From positions 245,353-309,352 of the forward strand of contig NZ_JYIT01000086.1 of the NCBI RefSeq assembly GCF_000956545.1: a DNA stretch of 64,000 nucleotides, in the 5' to 3' direction. Numbering within the stretch: position 1 is the stretch's first letter; every line of letters begins with the position of its first letter. The stretch comes from Microbacterium azadirachtae. Lineage in GTDB: Bacteria; Actinomycetota; Actinomycetes; Actinomycetales; Microbacteriaceae. The notes below the pieces were generated by a model. It was not told where the DNA came from. It worked only from the letters and a program-made list of their open reading frames with translations, and ran no database searches. Shown here in pieces: positions 26,341 to 34,158 of this stretch. Made by a program: the position numbers and the translations under genes.

Positions 26341-26979
26341 TCAGCGCCGGGCTGCGGCTCCCACGGCCACGGCGAGCGCGGCCAGGGCCAGAGCAGCGGC
26401 GAGCAGCGCCCCGTCCCCCAGCCAGCGGTGTGCCGCCGCCCCCGCCACGGCTCCCGCCGCCAGGGACGCCCAGAGCAGCAGCGGACGGCGCCATGCGGTC
26501 GAGGATCGGCCGGTGACCAGCGCGGCGAGCGCGAGGCCGAGGCTCACCAGGGTCCCGGTGGCGTAGGTGATGGCGATCCGGGCGCGTCCGTCGGCGAGAT
26601 ACAGCGTGTTCAGGGCGCCCATGGCGGCGGCGAGCAGCGCGAACCGCCACTCCGAATGGGGGACGACGAAGCCCACGATCGCGCAGAGGGCGACCGCAGC
26701 CGCACTGCCTGCGACGACGACGCCCCGACGCTGGGCGCGCGCACCCACCACGACGCCTCCCGCGGCCACTCCCGCCACGAAGGCCACGACGAGCCCGAGC
26801 GGGAGCAGGGCGCGCAACGGGCCGTCCGCCCACACCTCGACGCCGGCCTGGGTCGAGTTGCCGCTCATGAAGGAGACGAACAGCCCACCGGTCTCGATGA
26901 ACCCGACGGCGTCGACGTATCCTGCCACGCCGCTGAGCGCCAGCGAGAGCGCGAGCCCGCGCCGGGAGACCTCCCTCAT
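26341..26979 (-). CDS. YoaK/DUF1275 family membrane protein
   Basis: This 212-residue integral membrane protein has six to seven hydrophobic helices. It shows the DUF1275 signature in the first third: LALSGVAGYVDAVGFIETGGLFVSFMSGNSTQAGV. Later segments GALNTLYLADGRARIAITYATGTLVSLG also match the family. Transport or small-molecule roles have been suggested for the family but are not established. The ATG at 26979 is chosen because upstream residues are non-conserved. It faces the zinc-finger gene tail to tail and lies downstream of msrB-msrA on the same strand. Confidence 0.88.
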   Translation of the reverse strand: MREVSRRGLALSLALSGVAGYVDAVGFIETGGLFVSFMSGNSTQAGVEVWADGPLRALLPLGLVVAFVAGVAAGGVVVGARAQRRGVVVAGSAAAVALCAIVGFVVPHSEWRFALLAAAMGALNTLYLADGRARIAITYATGTLVSLGLALAALVTGRSSTAWRRPLLLWASLAAGAVAGAAAHRWLGDGALLAAALALAALAVAVGAAARR

Positions 26980-27049
26980 GCCGTCCGTCCGTTCACTCGC
27001 ACGGGTCCATCCTGCGGTCCGGCGGCGACCCGCGGCAAACCGGACGACA

Positions 27050-27080
27050 TCGGGCCCGCCGGAGGATCCGACGGGCCCGA
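27050..27080 (-). terminator. Hairpin downstream of msrA
   Basis: A 9-bp perfect stem (27050-27058 with 27072-27080, TCGGGCCCG) lies 15 bp past the msrA stop on the minus strand. No T-run follows, so this is a terminator candidate only. Confidence 0.5.
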
Positions 27081-27095
27081 CAGAGGACGATGCTG

Positions 27096-27653
27096 TTACG
27101 AGGCCGCGACCTCGTCCCGACGCGGCAGCACCCAGCCCGCGCGCGGGAAGTGGCACGTGTAGCCGTCGGGGTAGCGCACCAGGTAGTCCTGGTGCTCGGG
27201 CTCGGCCTCCCAGAACGGGCCGGACGGCTCGATCGTGGTGACGGCCTTGGCCGGCCACAGCCCGGAGGCGTCGACATCGGCGATGGTGTCGCGCGCGACC
27301 CGCTCCTGCTCCGGACTCAGCGGGAAGATCGCCGAGCGGTAACTGGTGCCGATGTCGTTGCCCTGACGGTTCAGCGTCGACGGGTCGTGGATCTGGAAGA
27401 AGAACGAGAGGATGTCGCGGTACGTCGTCTTCGACGGATCGAAGACGATCTCGACGGCCTCCGCGTGGCCGGGGTGGTTCCGGTACGTGGCGTGGTCGTT
27501 GCTGCCGCCGGTGTACCCGACGCGCGTGCCGAGCACTCCGGGCTGGCGGCGGATCAGATCCTCGACGCCCCAGAAGCAGCCGCCCGCGAGGACGGCGGTC
27601 TCGGCGCCCGGGACCTGGGTGATGGATCCGGTGTCGGCGGGTCCGCTGGTCAT
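27096..27653 (-). CDS. msrA: Peptide-methionine (S)-S-oxide reductase
   Basis: This 185-residue protein repairs the S epimer of oxidised methionine in proteins and free methionine. The catalytic GGCFWGVEDL has Cys26. Further family blocks are RVGYTGGSNDHATYRNHPGHAEAVEIVFDPS, FFFQIHDPSTLNRQGNDIGTSYRSAIF and YHFP-like YTCHFPRAG. Electrons come from thioredoxin. It overlaps the msrB stop by 4 bp (ATGA), so MsrB and MsrA are made together and cover both sulfoxide epimers. Confidence 0.95.
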   Translation of the reverse strand: MTSGPADTGSITQVPGAETAVLAGGCFWGVEDLIRRQPGVLGTRVGYTGGSNDHATYRNHPGHAEAVEIVFDPSKTTYRDILSFFFQIHDPSTLNRQGNDIGTSYRSAIFPLSPEQERVARDTIADVDASGLWPAKAVTTIEPSGPFWEAEPEHQDYLVRYPDGYTCHFPRAGWVLPRRDEVAAS

Positions 27654-28132
27654 GATGCGTTCTCCTCTGCGGTCTGCGGGGTGGTGGTCTCGAACAGTCC
27701 ACGGTACGCGCCGTAGCCCTGCTCCTCGAGCTCGGCCGCGGGCACGAAGCGCAGCGCCGCCGAGTTCATGCAGTATCTCAGGCCCCCGGCGTCGCGCGGG
27801 CCGTCGTCGAAGACGTGGCCGAGGTGGCTGCCCGCTCCTGCGGAGATCGCCTCGGTCCGCACCATGCCGAAGGTGCGATCCGTCTTGGTGGTCACGGCAT
27901 CGGACTCGATCGGCCGGGTGAAGCTCGGCCAGCCCGTGCCGCTGTCGAACTTGTCGGTGGACGAGAACAGCGGCTGTCCCGACACCACGTCGACGTAGAT
28001 GCCCGCGTCGTGGTTGTTCCAGTACTCGTTGCGGAACGCCGGCTCGGTGCCGCCCTCCTGGGTGACCCGGTACTGATGCTCGGTCAGGGCGTTCAGCGCC
28101 TCGGCCGTGCGGCGGTAGTCGGTGGGGTTCAT
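27650..28132 (-). CDS. msrB: Peptide-methionine (R)-S-oxide reductase
   Basis: This 160-residue partner of MsrA reduces the R sulfoxide. The catalytic Cys121 lies in RYCMNSAALRF. The substrate site blocks FDSGTGWPSFTRPI and GSHLGHVFDDGP are intact. The structural zinc CxxC pairs of many MsrB proteins are absent: the YVDVVSGQPLFSS position has no Cys. It is therefore a zinc-free type. AGAGGAGGAG precedes the ATG. A perfect 9-bp hairpin (28149-28171) lies just upstream of that ribosome site. Confidence 0.94.
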   Translation of the reverse strand: MNPTDYRRTAEALNALTEHQYRVTQEGGTEPAFRNEYWNNHDAGIYVDVVSGQPLFSSTDKFDSGTGWPSFTRPIESDAVTTKTDRTFGMVRTEAISAGAGSHLGHVFDDGPRDAGGLRYCMNSAALRFVPAAELEEQGYGAYRGLFETTTPQTAEENAS

Positions 28133-28148
28133 CGTGGTGCTCCTCCTC

Positions 28149-28171
28149 TGACGCCGCTGGCTGCGGCGTCA
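28149..28171 (-). promoter_or_regulatory. Hairpin immediately upstream of the msrB ribosome site
   Basis: A stem TGACGCCGC/GCGGCGTCA with a five-base loop sits between the end of the membrane-protein gene (28258) and the msrB Shine-Dalgarno. It may be the terminator of the former or a 5'-UTR structure of msrBA; it has no T-run on either side. Confidence 0.4.
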
Positions 28172-28257
28172 TCAGAGAGAACGAGCACGACTCCGGTTTT
28201 GGTCCCGCGAAGCTGTGCGCCGACTGTGAGTTTCCGCGTTCTGCCGGCGATGGGCGG

Positions 28258-28977
28258 CTACCGGAGTCGCGCGCGTGTACCCGGCACCGCGCGCCACTGC
28301 CGCGGCCACTCCTCGCTCGGGCTCAGAGGCTCGTAGCTGCGCCACGCGGAGGTGTAGCGGTAGCCGGCGTACCAGACCGCGGCCGCGACGATGCAGAGCC
28401 CGACCACCACGCCGCCGACGACGGCGACCGGGGTCGAAGCCCCCAGAGCGGTGCACAGGCCGCCGGCGAACATGCCGGACACGACGGCGTTCACGAGGAT
28501 GCTCAGCATCGACGAGGAGCCGAGCACCTGCTCCCCCGCGCCGCGGTGACGGAAGAACGAATAGGTCACGCGCATCCCCAGCTCGTCGTCGTGCACCGAG
28601 TCGAGGAAGAACGCGGCCACGCCCGGGTCGATGCCGGCGTACGCGGCGCGGATCCGGTTCATCGCGGTCACGTACATGAAGTCCTCCTCCGAGACGGCGA
28701 GCACACGCAACAGTGTGAGGAGGCCGACAGCCGAGAGGAACCCGAGGATGCCGAGTGCCGCGACGGGGAACCAGTCCACGAAGTGCGAGGCCTGTCCGAG
28801 CAGCCCGATCGTCACGAGCCCTGCGGACACGAGGGTGAGATGGATCGTGATGCGCGTGAGCACCTCGCTCTGCGCGGTGCTCCGCGCGGCGAGCAGCCCC
28901 CAGTGCTCGGTCGCGAGGATCTGCAGCCGGCGCGCCAGGGCCGCGTCGGCGCCGCCGTCGTCGGCATGCGTCGCCAT
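28258..28977 (-). CDS. Hypothetical four-helix membrane protein
   Basis: This 239-residue protein has a helical N-terminus (LARRLQILATEHWGLLAARSTAQSEVLTRI), then two hydrophobic pairs: LTLVSAGLVTIGLLGQA with FPVAALGILGFLSAVGLL, and LSILVNAVVSGMFAGGLCTAL with PVAVVGGVVVGLCIVAAAVWYA. A soluble region (about 95-150) lies between them. Both ends appear cytosolic. I do not recognise the family. It is divergent from the LacI gene and precedes msrB-msrA on the same strand. Confidence 0.75.
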   Translation of the reverse strand: MATHADDGGADAALARRLQILATEHWGLLAARSTAQSEVLTRITIHLTLVSAGLVTIGLLGQASHFVDWFPVAALGILGFLSAVGLLTLLRVLAVSEEDFMYVTAMNRIRAAYAGIDPGVAAFFLDSVHDDELGMRVTYSFFRHRGAGEQVLGSSSMLSILVNAVVSGMFAGGLCTALGASTPVAVVGGVVVGLCIVAAAVWYAGYRYTSAWRSYEPLSPSEEWPRQWRAVPGTRARLR

Positions 28978-29065
28978 GCCTCATGGTCCCACCGCGGCCA
29001 CAGCAGCGGAAGGGTCCCCGGGCGGCGCTCGCCCGCCCTTATCCTGAAGAGGTTGAGGAGGGCGG

Positions 29066-30136
29066 ATGGCTTCGAGCGATGGCCAGGGCGGTTCGCGGCG
29101 CGTCACGCTGACCGAGGTCGCCCGCCGCGCGGGGGTGTCGAGGTCGGCGGCGTCCTTCGCGCTCAACGGGCGCACGGATCTGCGCATCTCCGAAGAGACC
29201 TCCGCGCGCGTGCGCCGTGCGGCCGAGGAACTCGGCTACAGCCCCAACACGACGGCGCGGACGCTGCGCACGGGCAAGTCGGGCACCGTCGCGCTCATCT
29301 CGGACTTCATCGGCACGACCTCGTTCGCGAACGCGATGGTGCGCGGCGCGCTGCAGACGCTCCGCGATGCGGACACGCTGCTCTACACGGTCGACACGCA
29401 GGGCGACCCCGACGTCGAGGCGAAGCTGCTGCAGAACCTCCTCGACCGGGACGTCGACGGCTTCCTGTACGCCTCGATGTTCACGCGCCAGGTCGACGTC
29501 CCGCCGCTCACGCGGAACGCGCCGCTCGTGCTGCTGAACTGCGCGTCCCCCGACATCCCCGCGGTGATCCCGGATGAGCGCGGTGCCGGCGAGACCGCGG
29601 CAGCGGCCCTTCTCGACGCCGGCCATCGCGACGCGATCTGGTTCGTCGGATCCTTCCCGCCGGGGTTCACCGGCGCCGCGGTGTGGAACGGCTGGAGTCC
29701 GCTCGCCCTCACGGAGCGGCTCGACGGGATCCAGGCCCGGCTCGCCGCTGCGGGGACCGCCCTGGCGGGCACGGCGCCGATCGAGACCGATTGGGACGTC
29801 GAGAACGGCCGCGCCGCCGTCACCCGCCTCCTCGGCTCCGGCGCCCGGCCGTCCGCGCTGATCTGCGCCAACGACGCGCTCGCGGTCGGCGCCTATCACG
29901 CGCTCTCGGTCGCGGCGCTGCAGGTCCCCGAGGACGTCTCGGTGATCGGGTTCGACGGCAGCGCTCTGACGCAGGCCGTGCTCCCCCGGCTGACCTCGGT
30001 GGCGCTGCCCTACGAGGAGCTCGGCAGGATCGCGGCAGGGATGCTGCTCCAGGGCGATCCTGCGTCGCGTCCCCACCGGGTTCCGATGCCTCTGGTCCCG
30101 GGCGCCTCGATCGCTTCTCCCGCCCCGCGCGACTGA
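29066..30136 (+). CDS. LacI-family transcriptional regulator
   Basis: This 356-residue regulator has the LacI headpiece at about 12-60 (RVTLTEVARRAGVSRSAASFALNGRTDLRISEETSARVRRAAEELGYSPN) and hinge helix region ARTLRTGKSGT. The periplasmic-binding-protein-like ligand domain begins VALISDFIGTTSFANAMVRGAL and includes ALICANDALAVGAYHAL and VSVIGFDGSAL. It probably represses the downstream MFS-esterase-SGNH operon, which starts 117 bp later behind a perfect palindrome. GGAGGGCGG is immediately ahead of the ATG; TATCCT upstream may be its -10. The inducer is unknown but likely a small metabolite of that pathway. Confidence 0.92.
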   Translation: MASSDGQGGSRRVTLTEVARRAGVSRSAASFALNGRTDLRISEETSARVRRAAEELGYSPNTTARTLRTGKSGTVALISDFIGTTSFANAMVRGALQTLRDADTLLYTVDTQGDPDVEAKLLQNLLDRDVDGFLYASMFTRQVDVPPLTRNAPLVLLNCASPDIPAVIPDERGAGETAAAALLDAGHRDAIWFVGSFPPGFTGAAVWNGWSPLALTERLDGIQARLAAAGTALAGTAPIETDWDVENGRAAVTRLLGSGARPSALICANDALAVGAYHALSVAALQVPEDVSVIGFDGSALTQAVLPRLTSVALPYEELGRIAAGMLLQGDPASRPHRVPMPLVPGASIASPAPRD

Positions 30137-30164
30137 TCTCGTCCGCGCCGCATCTCCCCGCGAC

Positions 30165-30192
30165 TTGACAGGTGCTATACCCGTATAGCACC
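30165..30192 (+). promoter_or_regulatory. Promoter -35 and perfect palindromic operator of the MFS operon
   Basis: TTGACA (30165-30170) abuts a 10-2-10 perfect inverted repeat: GGTGCTATAC, spacer CC, GTATAGCACC (30171-30192). The repeat fills the -35/-10 spacer, so a bound repressor would block RNA polymerase. The upstream LacI-type regulator is the natural candidate, although the site lacks the usual central CG. Confidence 0.7.
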
Positions 30193-30252
30193 ATGACGTG
30201 ACGCGGTGGGCGAGGGGGCTAGGACCGCGACCGGCTACGAAGGAGTATTCGC

Positions 30253-31560
30253 ATGTTCACATCAAGGTCCGGCAGAGGCTCTCTGAGCGCATGGTGGGTC
30301 GGATTCGTCTGCGGTATGGCCACGTTCGTCGACACCGGCGTGACCACCGGCATCCCGATCGCCCTGGTGCTGTTCCAGGCGCCGGGCGCCGGGCAGCCCG
30401 GTCTCACCCCGAACGACGTGGGCCTGCTCACCGGCGTGCTCACCGCGGGCGTCGCGATCGGCTCGCTGCTCGGCGGCCGTCTCGGAGACCGCTGGGGGCG
30501 CCGCACGGTGTTCCTGCTGACCATGGCCGTCATCGTGCTCGGCGCCGCCGCGCCGCTGCTCGGCCTGGGTCTCCCCCTGCTCGTGATCGGGATCTCGCTC
30601 GTCGGGATCGGCGTCGGCGCCGACCTGCCGGTCGCCCTCGCGACCATCGCCGAGGCGGCTCAGGATCGCAATCGCGGCAAGATCCTCGTCTTCTCCAATC
30701 TGCTCGGCGGATTCGGGATCCTGCTGGCCGTGCTGCTGGCCATCAACGTCGGCGCGGCAGGCCCGCGCGGAGGCCTGATCATCTTCGGCGTCTTCGCCGC
30801 CATCGCACTCGGCGTGCTCGCCCTGCGGCTCACCATCCCGGAGTCGGCCGCCTGGCTGACCGCGCGGGACGAACGACGCGCGGGGGTCCACACCGTGCGC
30901 GCGGAACGCGGACGCCTCCGCGACTTCGCGCGCCCCGTGTACCGCCGCCCGTTCCTGACGCTGATCGGCTACTACACCCTCGCCGCGATGGCCACGAGCG
31001 TGGCCGGCAGCTTCGGCACCTTCGTCGCGGTCAACGTCTCGCACGCCTCGATCGCGGAGTACAACTCCTGGACGATCCTCGCGATGCCCGCAGCCGTCGT
31101 CGGCGCGCTGTGGTTCATGGCCGTGGTGGACACGCGACTGCGGATGTCGTACTACGTCATCGGTGCGGTCGGCGTGGTCGTGGCCAACCTGCTCCCCGTC
31201 TTCCTGAACTTCACGCTCCTGTCGATCATCATCGCCACGGTGGCCACCGTGTTCTTCGGCGCCTTCTGCTTCGAGACGATCATGAAGGTCTGGACCCAGG
31301 AGTCGTTCCCCACGATGCTGCGCGCCACGGCTCAGGGCACGATCTACGCCGTCTCCCGGTTCGCCACGGCGGCCCTGAACATCGTCACGCCCGCCCTCGT
31401 GCTCCTCAACCCGAGCATGCTGTACATCGGCGTCGCGGTGCTCGCCGGAGCGGGCTTCCTCGTGGGGTGGCTCGGTTTCCGCCGGAACACGCGCAACGAG
31501 TTCGATCTCGAGACCGAGCTCGTGACGTCCGCACTCCAGACCCAGGCGCGAGCGGCATGA
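30253..31560 (+). CDS. MFS transporter
   Basis: This 435-residue carrier has twelve predicted helices. The MFS loop 2-3 motif GGRLGDRWGRRTVFL (about 75-89) and the symmetric region after TM6 are visible, with a long central loop (RDERRAGVHTVRAERGRLRDFARPVYRRPF). GAAGGAG precedes the ATG. It is the first gene of an operon with an alpha/beta hydrolase and an SGNH hydrolase, under a palindromic operator. It probably imports an ester or glycoside that the two hydrolases de-esterify. Substrate identity is not readable from sequence. Confidence 0.9.
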   Translation: MFTSRSGRGSLSAWWVGFVCGMATFVDTGVTTGIPIALVLFQAPGAGQPGLTPNDVGLLTGVLTAGVAIGSLLGGRLGDRWGRRTVFLLTMAVIVLGAAAPLLGLGLPLLVIGISLVGIGVGADLPVALATIAEAAQDRNRGKILVFSNLLGGFGILLAVLLAINVGAAGPRGGLIIFGVFAAIALGVLALRLTIPESAAWLTARDERRAGVHTVRAERGRLRDFARPVYRRPFLTLIGYYTLAAMATSVAGSFGTFVAVNVSHASIAEYNSWTILAMPAAVVGALWFMAVVDTRLRMSYYVIGAVGVVVANLLPVFLNFTLLSIIIATVATVFFGAFCFETIMKVWTQESFPTMLRATAQGTIYAVSRFATAALNIVTPALVLLNPSMLYIGVAVLAGAGFLVGWLGFRRNTRNEFDLETELVTSALQTQARAA

Positions 31561-31588
31561 CGCTCCGCCTCCCGCGAAAGGACGCGCC

Positions 31589-32377
31589 ATGATCACCGTC
31601 ACCCCGTTCGAGGCGCTTGCCGAGGGCATCCGACTGCGCGGCGCGCAGTATCTGCCGGCGGGCCCCGGTCCCTTCCCCACCGCCGTGCTCTTCCACGGCT
31701 TCGGCGCCTCGCACGTCGAGTTCTCCTCGGTGTTCGTCGCGCTCGCGAGGCGCCTCGCAGAAGCCGGATTCGCCGCCGTCGCATACGACCGCGCGGGCCA
31801 CGGCGAGAGCGACGGCGAGTTCTACGACACCTCGGTGTCGAGGGACGTCCGTCACGCCCACCAGGTGCTCGCGGCGATCGCGGATCTGGACACGGTCGAC
31901 GCGCACGATCTCCACCTCGTCGGCATGAGCCTCGGTGCCGTGATCGCCTCCGTGGTGGCGGCCGAGACCGATCTCGCGCTGCGGTCTCTCACCCTCTGGT
32001 CCACCGCAGCAGTGTTCGCCGACGAGATCCGCGGGGGCACCCTGCAGGGTCGATCGCTCGACACGCTCGACACCGAGGGCTACTTCGACTTCCTCGGCAT
32101 GCGCCTGGGCCCCGCAATGCGTGACGACGCGCTCACCTTCGACGTCTACGGGAGAGCCTCCGGCTATGCCGGCCCCGCACGGCTGCTGCACGGGACCGAC
32201 GACTTCGTCCCGGTCGGCTACGCCGAGCGCTACCTCGACGTGTACGGAGAGCGCGCCGATCTGATCGTCGTGGACGGAGCGGATCACGGCTGGGCGCAGG
32301 TGCCCCAGCGCGACATCCTGCTCTCGCGCACCACCGAGTTCATCCGCGACCACAGCCGCCGAACGGAGACCGAATGA
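31589..32377 (+). CDS. Alpha/beta hydrolase, esterase-like
   Basis: This 262-residue serine hydrolase has the oxyanion HGFGASHVEF (about 36), the nucleophile elbow GMSLGAV (Ser about 111), the acid in LLHGTDDFVPV and the catalytic His in DGADHGW near residue 230. The pattern resembles cinnamoyl/feruloyl-type esterases and related cytosolic esterases. AAAGGACGCGCC precedes the ATG. It lies 28 bp after the MFS gene and overlaps the next gene by 4 bp (ATGA). It acts inside the cell, since there is no signal peptide. Confidence 0.88.
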   Translation: MITVTPFEALAEGIRLRGAQYLPAGPGPFPTAVLFHGFGASHVEFSSVFVALARRLAEAGFAAVAYDRAGHGESDGEFYDTSVSRDVRHAHQVLAAIADLDTVDAHDLHLVGMSLGAVIASVVAAETDLALRSLTLWSTAAVFADEIRGGTLQGRSLDTLDTEGYFDFLGMRLGPAMRDDALTFDVYGRASGYAGPARLLHGTDDFVPVGYAERYLDVYGERADLIVVDGADHGWAQVPQRDILLSRTTEFIRDHSRRTETE

Positions 32378-33591
32378 CCACCTCAGACCACGGCACCTCA
32401 GACCACGGCACCGTCGTGTCGCTCCCGAACGGGAGCGTGCGCGTGGAGGGCCACCTCGACCTGGTCGCCACGGCGGACGGCATCCGTCCGGTGCGGATCC
32501 CGGTGCGCCACTGGACGCATTTCCCTCCCGCCGGTGAGGTGCTGCGCGCCATGGCCTCGAGCGCGAGCGGCGTGCGGCTGCGCGTGGAGACCGAGGCGAC
32601 GCGCCTGACGCTGCGCGTCCGCTGCACCCGCATCCGGATCGGTGAGGCGGTGCGCCCGGGAGACGCCTTCGTCGCCCGCGTCGACGGCGTGGACGTCGCC
32701 GTCGCGGCGGCGCCCGACACCCAGACCCTCGCGATCTCGCCCGCGGGCGACGAGGCCGCTCTGGTCTCGCACGCCGGGGACTCGCGGATCGAGCTCGCCC
32801 CGCTTCCCGCAGGGCGGAAGGTCGTCACCGTCTTCCTGCCGCAGGGCATGACCGTCGACCTCCTCGACATCGTGGGCGATGCCGACGTGACGGCTGCTGC
32901 CCCGAGCGGTCGCCCGGTGTGGGTGCACCACGGCAGCTCCATCAGCCACGGTGCAGAGGCCGAGCTGCCCACGAGCGTGTGGCCCGTGGTCGCCTCGGAG
33001 CTCGCGGAGCTCGATGTCGTCAACCTCGGGTTCGGCGGCCACTGCATGCTCGACCCCTTCGTCGCCGACGCCATCGCCGCAGCTCCCGCCGATCTCATCT
33101 CGCTCAAGGTGGGCGTCAACATCGTCGGCGCGCGAGCGATGGATCAGCGGACCTTCGTGCCGGCGCTGCACGGATTCATCGATCGGATCCGCGCCGGCCA
33201 TCCCGACACCCCGCTCGTCCTGTGCTCCTCGATCCTGTGGCCGGGCAGCGACGACACCCCGGGACCCAGCGACGTGGAGTTCTTCGACGACGGCGGCATC
33301 CGCTGCTTCACCGCGGGCGACCCCGCCGACATCGGCAAGGGCGCGCTGACCCTCGCCGAGTCCCGCCGCCACATCGAGCACGTCGTCGAGGTCCGCCGTG
33401 CCGCGGGCGAGAACATCTCCTACCTCGACGGGCTCGCCCTGTACGGCCCGGGCGACGTCGAGCGGCACCCGCTTCCCGACTCCCTGCACCCCGACACGGC
33501 CCTCTACGAGGAGATCGGTCGCCGATTCGCCCAGCGCGTCTTCGGCGACGAGGGCCTCTACCCGAGAGCGGCGATCGGCCGCACGGCGTAG
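32374..33591 (+). CDS. SGNH/GDSL-type hydrolase with N-terminal beta-sandwich
   Basis: This 405-residue protein has an N-terminal jelly-roll-like domain (about 1-180: GEVLRAMASSASGVRLRVETEATRLTLRVRCTRI). A C-terminal SGNH esterase domain carries the block I Ser in VWVHHGSSISHGAEA, the block II Gly in NLGFGGHCML, and a block V Asp-His pair in DSLHPDTALYEEIG. This domain order is seen in carbohydrate acetylesterases. There is no signal peptide, so it is probably cytosolic and works on what the MFS carrier imports. It is translationally coupled to the esterase. Confidence 0.87.
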   Translation: MTTSDHGTSDHGTVVSLPNGSVRVEGHLDLVATADGIRPVRIPVRHWTHFPPAGEVLRAMASSASGVRLRVETEATRLTLRVRCTRIRIGEAVRPGDAFVARVDGVDVAVAAAPDTQTLAISPAGDEAALVSHAGDSRIELAPLPAGRKVVTVFLPQGMTVDLLDIVGDADVTAAAPSGRPVWVHHGSSISHGAEAELPTSVWPVVASELAELDVVNLGFGGHCMLDPFVADAIAAAPADLISLKVGVNIVGARAMDQRTFVPALHGFIDRIRAGHPDTPLVLCSSILWPGSDDTPGPSDVEFFDDGGIRCFTAGDPADIGKGALTLAESRRHIEHVVEVRRAAGENISYLDGLALYGPGDVERHPLPDSLHPDTALYEEIGRRFAQRVFGDEGLYPRAAIGRTA

Positions 33592-33693
33592 CAGCGGTGC
33601 CGGGGAGACGCGGGGAAGGTGCGGAGCGGGTCCGTGCCCTCCCCGCACTGTCGCCACGGATCCGCCGCGCCCCGGAACGGGCAGGATGAGGGG

Positions 33694-34158
33694 ATGACAT
33701 CGCTCACGCCGTCCCCCAAGCAGCTGCGCCTGATCATCGAGACCGACGACTTCGACAGCGCCCTCCGGTTCTACCGCGATGTGCTCGGCATGCCCGAGCA
33801 GCTCGCCTTCGCGACCGAGGGCGACGACCGCGTCGCGATCCTGCACGCCGGGATCGCGACGATCGAGCTCGCCACCCCCACGCACGCGGAGAACATCGAC
33901 GACGTCGAGGGCGCCCCGCACAGCCCGGGGACGCTGCGGATCGCCCTGGAGGTCGACGACACCGAGGAGGCCGTCGCGGTCGCGCGCCAGGCCGGCGCCG
34001 ACGTGATCGCCCCGCCGGTGAAGACCCCCTTCCAGAGCCTCAACGCCCGGGTCCAGGGCCCGGCCGGCTGGCAGGTGACGTTCTTCCAGGAGCTGGAGAC
34101 GCTGGAGGAGCGCGCGTCGCGCGACGGCTTCACGACCGACGACGCGCGGACCCGCTGA
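33694..34158 (+). CDS. VOC-superfamily (glyoxalase/bleomycin-resistance fold) protein
   Basis: This 154-residue protein has two beta-alpha-beta3 modules: LRLIIETDDFDSALRFYRDVLGMPEQ with VAILHAGIATIELATP, and LRIALEVDDTEEAVAVARQAGADVIAPPVKTPFQSLNARVQGPAGWQVTFFQEL. Metal-ligand positions are only partly conserved, so it could be a lyase, dioxygenase-like enzyme or binding protein. CAGGAT followed by six bases and the ATG suggests a leaderless start. Its last 29 bp overlap, tail to tail, the end of the thiolase gene. Confidence 0.85.
   Translation: MTSLTPSPKQLRLIIETDDFDSALRFYRDVLGMPEQLAFATEGDDRVAILHAGIATIELATPTHAENIDDVEGAPHSPGTLRIALEVDDTEEAVAVARQAGADVIAPPVKTPFQSLNARVQGPAGWQVTFFQELETLEERASRDGFTTDDARTR

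Noticed and set aside
30171..30192. CsoR-type copper operator
   Set aside because: The TATACCCGTATA core is superficially similar, but the G/C tracts are too short and no copper genes are near.
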